A stretch of 56,678 nucleotides of DNA. It comes from Bacteroidales bacterium (GTDB lineage: Bacteria; Bacteroidota; Bacteroidia; Bacteroidales; 4484-276). Shown here one piece after another: positions 42,979 to 50,858 of the stretch. Where the stretch lies: positions 1 to 56,678 of the forward strand of contig JACZJL010000018.1 of assembly GCA_014860585.1 (NCBI GenBank). The letters run 5' to 3'. Both the position numbers and the translations under genes were made by a program. The stretch's first letter is position 1. Each line of letters starts with the position of its first letter. Below the pieces are notes generated by a model. The model was not told where the DNA came from. It saw only the letters and a list, made by a program, of their open reading frames with translations, and made no database searches.

Positions 42979-45690
42979 TCAATTCAATTTCTCAAGTTTG
43001 ATGGAACAAACCTTGTATTCAGGTATTTTGGCTACTGGATCGAGCGCGTCGTTTGTTAATACGTTGGCGGCTGATTCGGCAAAGTGGAAAGGAATAAAGA
43101 CCAGGCCTTCCATAATTTTAGGTGTTACCTGGGCAGCGATCTCAATTGAACCTCTTCGGGTAGAAACTTTTACCATTTCGCCATCCTGAATATTCAGCCT
43201 TTCTGCATCCATCGTATTGATTTCGATTGCGCCGTGAGGTCTGAGACCGTTCAGTACCTTCGAACGTCTTGTCATAGAGCCTGTGTGATAATGCTGCAGT
43301 AACCTTCCGGTTGTAAGTATAAATGGATATTCCTCATCGGTCATCTCATTCGGCGGACGGTAATCAATGGCTTTAAGCAATCCTTTACCGCGGGCAAATT
43401 TACCGATGTGCAGAATTGGTGTTCCCGGATGCTCTTCCGTTGGACATGGCCATCTTAAACCGGCGCCTTTTTTTAATCTCTCGTAGCTGATCCCTTTATA
43501 AGAAGGCGTCAGGTTTCTGATTTCAGCATAAAGGGTTTCGACAGTATCCGGGAAATTCTCGCATCCAAGTCGTTTGGCTATTTCGGCAATGATTTCATGA
43601 TCCCATTTTGCGCCAACAGGGGGGTTTAATGCCTGCTCCGAAAGTTGAACACGACGTTCGGTATTGGTGAAGGTACCTGTCTTTTCCGCAAATGCGCAGG
43701 CAGGTAGGACAACGTCAGCAATCTGTGCAGTTTCGGTTAAAAAGATGTCCTGAACAACCACAAAATCAAATTTTTCGAACTGCTTGCGTGCATGACGCAG
43801 GTTAGGGTCGGAGATCATCGGGTTTTCACCCATAATGTATACAGCCTTGATGCTTTCACCGGCATTTTTCACCATCATAGTGATGGTCTGACCGACTTTG
43901 TCATCCATATCTTCAAGTTTCAATCCCCATGCATCAGCAAATTTCTTACGGGCATCCTCATTTACAACCGGTTGATAAGCGGTGAAAACGTTTGGTAAGC
44001 CTCCCATATCACAGGCGCCCTGTACATTGTTTTGTCCGCGCAAAGGATTTACACCTGTGCCTTCGAGTCCGTAATTTCCAAGGATCATCTGAAGGTTGGC
44101 CACAGCCATCACATTGTCAACGCCGTGTGAGTGCTGGGTTATCCCCATTGCATAGAAAAAAGCACCCCGGCCGGAAGTGGCATAAAGGCGTGCTGCTTCT
44201 GTCAATTGCTCTTTTGGGATTCCACTGATTTGTTCCACTTTTTCGGGAGTGTAAAACTCAAGGCTTTTTACATACTCGTCCCACCCTTCTGTCCGCTCTT
44301 CAATGAATTCCTTGTTGTGCCAGTTGTTTTTTATGATAATGTGCTGCATCCCCATCAGCCAGGCATTGTCTGAGCCTGGATTTTGTTTCATGTGAATGTC
44401 TGCTATACTTGCCAGACCAATATCACGCGGGTCAACAACAATCAGTTTCACCCCTTTTTGTTTAACGGCTTTCTTAATCATACCGCCAAATACCGGGTGA
44501 TTCCACGTGGTATTGGTTCCTGTTACGATGATTACATCAGATTTTTCGGTTTCCTGCATGCTATTGGTCATAGCGCCTGAACCTAACGTGGTTGCCAGTC
44601 CCGCAACCGTAGAGCTGTGTCACAATCGGGCGCAGTGATCGATGTTATTGGTTCCAATAACACCTCTCGCCAGCCTCATTAATGCGTAGTTTTCCTCGTT
44701 TGATACACGGGCAGAGGTGAAAAACCCGATGGCACCGGGGCCATATTCTGCCTTTATCGATCCCAATTTTTCAGCGACCAGATCGAGCGCTTCCTCCCAT
44801 GTAGCTTCTTCCAGTTGACCGTTTTTACGGATCAATGGAGTTTTTAACCTGTCGTCACGGTTTAAAAAGTCAAAACCAAAGCGGCCTTTTACGCAAAGCA
44901 TTCCTTTATTGGTCTGCTCCTGCCAGTTCTCTTCGGTTCCCATTGAATATACCCACTTATTATCCTTGATATACATATCGATGGAGCAACCAACCCCGCA
45001 ATACGTACAGATGGTTTTTTTCTTTTCCAGTTCCCAGAAAGGGCCTTTTCCTTTTGCGTTTTTAAACGTCAATGCGCCAACCGGGCACACCTGAACGCAC
45101 TCTCCGCATTGAACGCAACTTGATTCCCCCATTGGTTTATCATCGTCGCAAATAACCCTTGTGTTTCCCGATCGCCAGCCAAAGTCAAGTACCTCGTGCA
45201 TAACATTGTTATTACAGGCTACGATACACCTGCCGCATTGAATACATTTATTTGCATCCCTGAGTATGCCTTCTGATGAATCATCAATGGAAATGTGATC
45301 GTGTGCAATTGGAAATGATGGCCTTTCGATGCCAAGATGGTAGGCCATATCCTGTAATTCGCAGTGACCATTACGCTCGCAGGCTATGCAGTTATGCTCT
45401 CCGTTGGAAAGGTGCAACTCAACGATCATTTTTCGAACCTGCTTAATTGCATCAGTATTGGTTTGCACTGTCATCCCATCCTTAACCTGGAGGGCACAAC
45501 TCTCCTTCAGGTTTGCAATTCCTTCAACTTTTACCAAACAGGCCCGGCATTTCCCCGCTTTTCCTGTTCTGGCGTGGTAACACAAAGTTGGGATATAAAG
45601 GCCGTTTTCACGGGCTACCTCTAAAACTGTTTTTCCAGGAACAGTTTCATAGAACTTCCCATCAATGCTTACTTTCAATGTATTTTCCAT
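42979..45690 (-). CDS. fdhA: selenocysteine formate dehydrogenase catalytic subunit (UGA read through)
   Basis: 903 residues when the in-frame UGA at 44622-44620 is read as selenocysteine 357 (DHCARL-U-HSSTVAGL). This is the position of the molybdenum/tungsten-binding Sec or Cys of formate dehydrogenases (E. coli FdhF: ARV-U-HGPSV). Order: NuoG-like [2Fe-2S] ferredoxin (C37, C48, C51, C65), His-Cys [4Fe-4S] (H99, C101, C104, C110), two ferredoxin clusters (C149-C159, C192-C202), molybdopterin-oxidoreductase [4Fe-4S] (C228, C231, C235, C266), then the molybdopterin domain. A stem-loop right after the UGA fits a bacterial SECIS. It oxidises formate to CO2, or the reverse, in the cytosol (no Tat signal), with the NuoE-NuoF fusion as NAD(P) partner. 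Read naively it would be split into two genes at 44620. Confidence 0.95.
44583..44622 (-). promoter_or_regulatory. selenocysteine UGA and bacterial SECIS stem-loop
   Basis: UGA at 44622-44620, then a hairpin: GGUUGC (44608-44603), loop GGGACUG (44602-44596), GCAACC (44595-44590). CUAC (44612-44609, with 44611 counted) can extend the stem against GU and AG downstream with small bulges. The apical loop starts 18 nt after the UGA and is G/U-containing, as SelB-binding SECIS loops are. The structure is read by eye, not folded by program. Confidence 0.85.
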
Positions 45691-45709
45691 GTTCTTATAA
45701 ATTTAAGAA

Positions 45710-46117
45710 TTAATATGTTGTACCGAACTTCTCATAAAACAAATTGAGAAGTTCCTCTGAGTCATCAAAAACGATGTAATGGTTCTTACAACCAACTCGT
45801 GAGCAAATACTTACTTTTCCACCAACATTGATATGAAAACCGATCATGGGCGCTTTGCATACCTTACAAATCGCTTCCCTCATCAAGGATTCATTGCAGT
45901 GCGGACAGGTAAGTTTTACGATTTCATCTTCCTGCATCACTATAGTGCTTTTGTGCTGGTAGCAGCCGTATTTGGAACAAAGCCAAATCGTCCCTTTTTC
46001 GCGGGGTGTTTCAATATTAACCTTAATTCCGGGCTTGCCATTCACTGTATTGGTCTCATCCATAAAGGACTGATTGCAGTGTGGACATTTTAAGGATAGG
46101 GTGATAAATTTTTCCAT
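45710..46117 (-). CDS. ten-cysteine zinc-ribbon-like protein of the formate dehydrogenase operon
   Basis: 135 residues, cytosolic. Ten cysteines in five pairs: C11/C14 (CPHC), C47/C52, C71/C74 (CPHC), C84/C87 (CKVC), C105/C110. The two halves are related: CPHCNQSFMDE then LCSKYGC, and CPHCNESLMRE then ICSRVGC. This suggests an internal duplication of a metal-binding unit. It is the first gene of the operon, 19 bp before the formate dehydrogenase start, from a promoter at 46242-46273. I do not recognise the family. An accessory, electron-carrier or metal-sensing role is possible. Confidence 0.8.
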   Translation of the reverse strand: MEKFITLSLKCPHCNQSFMDETNTVNGKPGIKVNIETPREKGTIWLCSKYGCYQHKSTIVMQEDEIVKLTCPHCNESLMREAICKVCKAPMIGFHINVGGKVSICSRVGCKNHYIVFDDSEELLNLFYEKFGTTY

Positions 46118-46241
46118 CAGTTTATATTTTTAGTTTTGACTTATTAGTTTTTAAATAATCAACTGCTTATTTATCAATTTTTTGCATTATCAGATTCATT
46201 TCTTGTGATTGGATTCAAAACCTGTTAATTGCTTAACAGTG

Positions 46242-46273
46242 CAAAACTAAACTTAAATGGCAATTTGGCCAAA
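46242..46273 (-). promoter_or_regulatory. promoter of the formate dehydrogenase operon (TTTG, 20 nt, TAGTTTTG)
   Basis: On the minus strand TTTG (46273-46270), 20-nt spacer, TAGTTTTG (46249-46242). Expected transcription start near 46235, giving a leader of about 118 nt before the zinc-ribbon gene. No riboswitch was recognised in the leader. Confidence 0.65.
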
Positions 46274-46360
46274 TCCTACTGAAATTTAGAAGCATTATAA
46301 ACAGATTTTCAATCATAAAGACATTTCGAACTGTATTGGCTTAATTGCGTATTAGGTACA

Positions 46361-46391
46361 TTTGGCTACTCAAAAACAAATATTAGTTTTG
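46361..46391 (+). promoter_or_regulatory. promoter of tRNA-Sec (TTTG, 19 nt, TAGTTTTG)
   Basis: TTTG (46361-46364), 19-nt spacer, TAGTTTTG (46384-46391). Expected start near 46398, just ahead of the tRNA at 46412. It is divergent from the formate dehydrogenase operon promoter 90 bp away. Confidence 0.7.
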
Positions 46392-46411
46392 CAGGATAAA
46401 TTTTCATAAAA

Positions 46412-46506
46412 AGAGAGGACGGGACTGGTGTCTCAGTTGGTCTTCAAAACCAATAGCAGACGGATAACACCGGCTGTGGCAGGTTCGATTCCTGCTCTCT
46501 CTGCCA
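46412..46506 (+). tRNA. selC: tRNA-Sec, anticodon UCA
   Basis: 95 nt with encoded CCA. Acceptor AGAGAGG (46412-46418) pairs with TCTCTCT (46496-46502), discriminator G503. D arm GGGAC/GTCTC with a 4-nt loop. Anticodon stem TTGGT/ACCAA with loop CTTCAAA, anticodon TCA at 46444-46446. Long variable arm CAGACGG/CCGGCTG with one A-G mismatch. T arm GCAGG/CCTGC with loop TTCGATT. The UCA anticodon, short D loop and long variable arm mark tRNA-Sec. The acceptor shows 7 bp plus a 5-bp T stem; the eighth acceptor pair usual in bacterial tRNA-Sec is not evident. It lies upstream of selB. Confidence 0.93.
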
Positions 46507-46792
46507 ATTTTTATTATGGTTCACATTTTCAATAAGATATGAATTCGATATTGGAGGTTCTCAAAAACCTTCGATTTTTTTTCTGCTTTTGCCTGGAACG
46601 GCGAGGCGCCCTGCTATTGCTGGCGCTAACCGTAAGAAATCAATACTTCCGGCTTACTTACTTTTTGAACTTTTCTCACGTGTCTCATCTTATGTTCAAC
46701 CTGCACTGCCCAACTTTAAATGCACTTTCTGACATAAACACGGACAAATTCTCTCCCTGTCAGTTCATTTTTTCACAAAAATTTATCCGTAT
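46507..46792. other. 286-bp spacer between tRNA-Sec and selB
   Basis: An 85-codon plus-strand frame (46539-46796) crosses it and overlaps the selB start, but its protein shows no recognisable feature and the overlap argues against it. No clear -33/-7 promoter is seen. selB may be read from the tRNA promoter. Confidence 0.5.
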
Positions 46793-48775
46793 ATGAAGCA
46801 CCTCATCCTTGGCACAGCAGGACATATTGACCACGGAAAAACGGCTTTGATCAAAGCTTTGACCAATATTGACTGCGATACACACAAAGAGGAGAAAATA
46901 CGTGGAATTACAATTAACCTTGGTTTTTCCTACCTCAATCTGCCAAATGGTGAATCGCTTGGGATCATTGATGTGCCGGGACATCGGGATTTTATCAATA
47001 CCATGGTGAGCGGCGCTTGTGGGATTGATCTGGTTTTGCTGGTGATTTCTGCCGACAGTGGCATCATGCCGCAAACCGTTGAACATGTGAATATCATCAC
47101 TGCCTTAGGCATAAAAAAAGGAATTGTAGCCCTTGCAAAGACCGACCTTGTGGATGATGAACTGATAGAAATGGCCAGGTATGAGATTTCTGATTTTCTG
47201 GATAAAACAACGCTCAAAAACTCACCGGTTGTAGCTGTTTCAGCAATGACAGGCCGGGGACTGGATGAATTGGTAACAACGATCCAGCAAACTATGATTG
47301 ATATAGAGGAACCCGAAAAAAGCAACCTCTTCAGACTATATATTGACCGACTCTTTACCGTGAAGGGATTCGGCAGCGTTGTCACCGGATCGGTGCTTGG
47401 CGGAAGTATCGAAACGGGAATGGAGGTGTACCTGCTGCCAGGCATCAATCAAAAATTCAGGGTGCGGTCAATTGAACGTCATGGTCAGCCTGTTGACAAA
47501 GTGTTTGCTGGCGACCGTGCCGCTATTAACCTGATTGGAATGAAAAGCGAGGATTTTGAGCGGGGAATGATCATTTCGGACAAGCAACTGGCTTCCACAG
47601 AAATGGTAGATGCTTGTATTACGCTGTTTCAGCATATGGCAGGGATTGCGATATGGAGCCAGGTCAGCTTTATCTCGGGAACTTTTGAATGCCAGGCGCG
47701 ACTACATCTGCTTAATAAGGATGAAGTGCTGCCGGGCGAGGATGCCATCGTGCAGATTCACCTGAATAGACCTGCAGTGCTGATGAACAAGGATAAATTT
47801 ATATTAAGGAACTCATCAGCTGACACCACGATTGGCGGCGGTTTTATTATTGATGCGACACCTTTGCACCACAAACGCAGAACTCCGAAACTTACAGAAT
47901 ACCTCACCAGGCTTTCCACCAACATACTGGGAAAAAACAGTTTGAAAGAGCTGGCGGCCATCGAGTTAAAAAAAGAATTCAGACCATTCACAACGCTTGA
48001 AATTGCAGAAAAGCTCAATATCAAGTTGATAGAGTTGCAGGATGATATGAATGAAGGCGAATTGGGATTTCAACGTTACCAGTCCGGAGAAGCTGACATT
48101 TTGTGTGATACCAGTTATGACCAGGCATTCAAAGAAAATATCCTGAAAAGTATAAAAGACTACCATGTGAAGAATTTTTTACTCCCGGGTGGTCTGGACA
48201 CTGGTGAAATAGCCGGTAAACTGGGTTTTGGAAAAATGAAACCAGGTAAAGCCTATCTTGAGTTCCTGCTCTCCGAGCTGAAAGCCAACAATATCATTGA
48301 ATTGCATCGGGGTACATGGATTCTTAAAGGGCATAAACCTTTGTTGGATAAACAGACCAGTGACGAAATCAGCTGGCTTGAAAACCTGATTCTGAAATGT
48401 GAGGATGAGAAGCCAGTTTTAGCGGATATTGAAGAGCAATGCACTAAACGAAAAATTCATCCTTATAAACTAAAGACTTATCTTGGGTTATTGGCAGATG
48501 AGGATAAGATACGGTTTTATCAGAGCGATTTCATTCATACCGCGGTACTGGCAAAATGCAGAAAGAAGCTGATGGCTGAATTGGTTAAATACAATGAAGG
48601 GATTGACATACAAGCATATAAAGCCATATTAGGCGGCACGAAGCGCTTTCGTTCATTGGTAGGCGACTTGCTCGAAGCTGAAAAAAGCATCACCATGCAG
48701 CGCGGCGCTGATTTTGAAACAAGAATTTTTATAACCGAAACCGGAAAACAAATTATTGATGGCGATCTATCTTGA
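46793..48775 (+). CDS. selB: selenocysteine-specific elongation factor SelB
   Basis: 660 residues. EF-Tu-like GTPase with G1 GTAGHIDHGKTALIKAL (residues 7-23), RGITINLGF (switch I), G3 DVPGHRDF and G4 AKTD. Beta-barrel domains follow with the SelB phrase FTVKGFGSVVTGSVLGG. The C-terminal ~250 residues (from about 390) are winged-helix repeats that bind the SECIS hairpin (EFRPFTTLEIAEKLN, ending GTKRFRSLVGDLLEAE). It carries Sec-tRNA to the UGA of the divergent formate dehydrogenase mRNA. The 3' end overlaps the next gene by 17 bp. Confidence 0.96.
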   Translation: MKHLILGTAGHIDHGKTALIKALTNIDCDTHKEEKIRGITINLGFSYLNLPNGESLGIIDVPGHRDFINTMVSGACGIDLVLLVISADSGIMPQTVEHVNIITALGIKKGIVALAKTDLVDDELIEMARYEISDFLDKTTLKNSPVVAVSAMTGRGLDELVTTIQQTMIDIEEPEKSNLFRLYIDRLFTVKGFGSVVTGSVLGGSIETGMEVYLLPGINQKFRVRSIERHGQPVDKVFAGDRAAINLIGMKSEDFERGMIISDKQLASTEMVDACITLFQHMAGIAIWSQVSFISGTFECQARLHLLNKDEVLPGEDAIVQIHLNRPAVLMNKDKFILRNSSADTTIGGGFIIDATPLHHKRRTPKLTEYLTRLSTNILGKNSLKELAAIELKKEFRPFTTLEIAEKLNIKLIELQDDMNEGELGFQRYQSGEADILCDTSYDQAFKENILKSIKDYHVKNFLLPGGLDTGEIAGKLGFGKMKPGKAYLEFLLSELKANNIIELHRGTWILKGHKPLLDKQTSDEISWLENLILKCEDEKPVLADIEEQCTKRKIHPYKLKTYLGLLADEDKIRFYQSDFIHTAVLAKCRKKLMAELVKYNEGIDIQAYKAILGGTKRFRSLVGDLLEAEKSITMQRGADFETRIFITETGKQIIDGDLS

Positions 48776-49916
48776 TAATTCCGCAACTTCTTGGCCTAAA
48801 CCACAATCGGTCATCAAAGCGATGATTGATTATATGGAAAACTATGGTGGTAGTCCGGGAAGGTCAGGACATACATTTGCCCTGAAAGCCGCCAGAAAGG
48901 TTTTCGAAACACGGGAGTTGATCGCCCGGTTTTTCAATGTTCCCAGTTCTGACAGGGTGATTTTTACCGCAAACGGAACCCATGCCATCAATCTTGGATT
49001 GAAGGGGTTGCTCAAAAAAGGCGACCATGTGATCATCAGCCACATGGAACATAATTCGGTTTTCAGGCCGTTGAAGCATATGGAAAATTCAGGCCTCATT
49101 GATCTTTCAACCACTGATGTTGACCAAAACGGAGCTATTGATCCAAATGATATAAAAAAAGCCATCAAACCCAATACGCGGATGGTTGCAATGCTGCACG
49201 GTTCAAATGTGAGCGGCACTGTTTTTCCGATCAAAGAAATCGGCGCAATCTGCAAATCGCACGGCATTTTGTTCATGGTTGATGCTGCACAGACTGCCGG
49301 GCTTATTCCAATTGACGTACAGCGGGATAATATTGACCTGCTCGCATTTACAGGTCATAAAAAACTTAATGGGCCACCGGGAATTGGCGGATTGTGTTTA
49401 AAAGATGAACTGCATCTTGAAGGATTGGTACTGGGAGGATCGGGCAGCCGGTCAGAGATGGCAGAGCACCCTCAATTTTATCCCGATCGACTCGAAGCCG
49501 GAACCTTGAATACTGTCGGTATCATCGGCCTGAAAGCGGGAATGGAATACATCCTGGCAAAAGGAATGGACAAAATGTATCAGCACCAGATTCAGCTTAC
49601 TGAATTGCTGATTAACGGGTTGAATGAAGTTGACCAGATAAAAATAATTGCTTCTGAAATCAGCAAGCAAATGTTGCCCGTTGTGCCCCTGATAATAAAA
49701 GATTTACCCTCCAGCGAAGCAGCTTTACAACTGGATCGGGAATTCGGTATCATGACCCGTGCTGGTTTGCATTGCTCTCCTCTGGCTCACAAAGCTTTGG
49801 GAACTTTTCCACAAGGAACTGTCCGACTGAGCCTCGGAAACTTTACGACTCAAAAAGAAATAGAGATTACCATTAATGCCCTTAAAAAAATTTGTCAAAC
49901 CCAAACCCAAAACTAA
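48759..49916 (+). CDS. class V cysteine desulfurase / selenocysteine lyase-like protein
   Basis: 385 residues from the ATG at 48759. A TTG three bases earlier is less likely. The start lies inside the selB 3' end, so translation is coupled. PLP-enzyme motifs: YLDNSATSWPKP, VDAAQTAGLIPIDV, the PLP lysine in AFTGHKKLNGPPGIGG (about 203) and the catalytic Cys in TRAGLHCSPLAHKALGT (about 337). This matches the cysteine desulfurase subfamily often found beside selD, thought to release selenium or sulfur from amino acids for selenophosphate synthesis. It is not SelA, which lacks these desulfurase motifs. Confidence 0.88.
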   Translation: MAIYLDNSATSWPKPQSVIKAMIDYMENYGGSPGRSGHTFALKAARKVFETRELIARFFNVPSSDRVIFTANGTHAINLGLKGLLKKGDHVIISHMEHNSVFRPLKHMENSGLIDLSTTDVDQNGAIDPNDIKKAIKPNTRMVAMLHGSNVSGTVFPIKEIGAICKSHGILFMVDAAQTAGLIPIDVQRDNIDLLAFTGHKKLNGPPGIGGLCLKDELHLEGLVLGGSGSRSEMAEHPQFYPDRLEAGTLNTVGIIGLKAGMEYILAKGMDKMYQHQIQLTELLINGLNEVDQIKIIASEISKQMLPVVPLIIKDLPSSEAALQLDREFGIMTRAGLHCSPLAHKALGTFPQGTVRLSLGNFTTQKEIEITINALKKICQTQTQN

Positions 49917-49994
49917 AACACAATATAAATGTCCACCAATGCCAACAAATGCCCATCAATGCCCAAAATAATAAATCAAACAACTTAATACCAC
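49917..49994 (+). repeat. short ~10-nt-period repeat
   Basis: Between the desulfurase and yedF, CCACCAATGCC, AACAAATGCC and CATCAATGCC follow one another, about ten bases each. No terminator is seen, so the operon probably continues. Confidence 0.4.
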
Positions 49995-50603
49995 ATGAAA
50001 ACAATAGATGCAAAAGGGAAACTCTGCCCTACACCTTTAATCATGACTAAAAAAGCGCTAAACGAAATCGCCGGCGATGAAAGCCTCGAAGTGTTGATTG
50101 ACAACGAAACTTCGATGAAAAATGTAACCCGCTTCCTTGAAGACAATGGAATGAAAGTGCTAGCGGAAAAGAAGGAAAATGTCTTTCATCTTTTCGTTAA
50201 CAAAACAGGAGTTATTCCAGATAGTGCGAAGGTTGAAGACTACTGCGAAGTGGATTTGTCCAAAACCTCCAATCTTGTTATTGGCATTCAGCGCAACAGG
50301 CTTGGCGATGGCGCCGAAGAGCTGGGAACACTTTTGATTAAGGCATTCATCAACACTTTGCCGGAGACAACAGTAAAACCGAAAACACTGGTTTTTCTTA
50401 ATTCAGGTATTTTTCTGGCAATAAGCGACTCCCCGGTTCTGGATTCGTTGCGAAAGTTGGAAAACACTGGAACAGAAATTCTTGTATGCGGAACCTGCCT
50501 CGATTATTACCAAAAGAAAGCCGAGCTTTCCGTTGGCAAGATTTCTAACATGTACGATATTCTCGAGCGACTTGGCCAGGCTTCGCATGTAATCTATCCT
50601 TAA
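49995..50603 (+). CDS. yedF: selenium metabolism protein YedF (TusA-like + DsrE-like)
   Basis: 202 residues. The N-terminal ~75 residues are a TusA/SirA domain with KLCPTPLIMTKKALNE (C11). The C-terminal part is a DsrE-like domain with a CGTC pair (EILVCGTCLDYYQKK) and LVFLNSGIFLAI. The architecture is that of YedF proteins that occur beside selD. Cysteine C11 could carry persulfide or perselenide between the desulfurase and SelD. This is an inference from gene neighbourhood in many genomes and the order here. Confidence 0.9.
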   Translation: MKTIDAKGKLCPTPLIMTKKALNEIAGDESLEVLIDNETSMKNVTRFLEDNGMKVLAEKKENVFHLFVNKTGVIPDSAKVEDYCEVDLSKTSNLVIGIQRNRLGDGAEELGTLLIKAFINTLPETTVKPKTLVFLNSGIFLAISDSPVLDSLRKLENTGTEILVCGTCLDYYQKKAELSVGKISNMYDILERLGQASHVIYP

Positions 50604-50627
50604 TTATTAAGTGCTCAGGTCAAATTC

Positions 50628-50858
50628 ATGATGTACTACATATTGATCTTCGAATCAACGCATAAAGTGCTAAAATCGGAAATGCTCCTCCTGGCAAACG
50701 GGGTTAATTTTGACATCATTCCCACACCAAAAGAGTTGTCATCCGACTGTGGAATGTCCATCAGAATTAATCCAAAAAGAGCTGATTTTCCAAAAGTTAA
50801 GTGGATACTTGAAGCCCAGGGGATTAAATTTGTCATACACGAAAAACTTCAAAAATGA
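50628..50858 (+). CDS. DUF3343 protein, putative Se/S carrier
   Basis: 76 residues, a full-length DUF3343 protein: YILIFESTHKVLKSEMLLL, then FDIIPTPKELSSDCGMSIRI and IKFVIHEK. The single Cys in SSDCGMSI is the one conserved in this family and may carry sulfur or selenium. It overlaps selD by 4 bp (ATGA) and follows yedF by 24 bp. Confidence 0.85.
   Translation: MMYYILIFESTHKVLKSEMLLLANGVNFDIIPTPKELSSDCGMSIRINPKRADFPKVKWILEAQGIKFVIHEKLQK

Noticed and set aside
44571-44622. A true gene boundary: two separate formate dehydrogenase genes
   Set aside because: The frame continues without break, the residues around the UGA are the FDH active-site motif, and tRNA-Sec, SelB, SelD and a SECIS-type hairpin are present.
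46539-46796. 85-codon gene between tRNA-Sec and selB
   Set aside because: No recognisable domain, low-complexity Leu/Phe-rich product, and it overlaps the selB start.
48759-49916. SelA (selenocysteine synthase), given its place after selB
   Set aside because: The sequence has cysteine desulfurase motifs (GHKKLNGPPG, AGLHCSPLAHK) and lacks the SelA pattern; it is a class V aminotransferase-type lyase.
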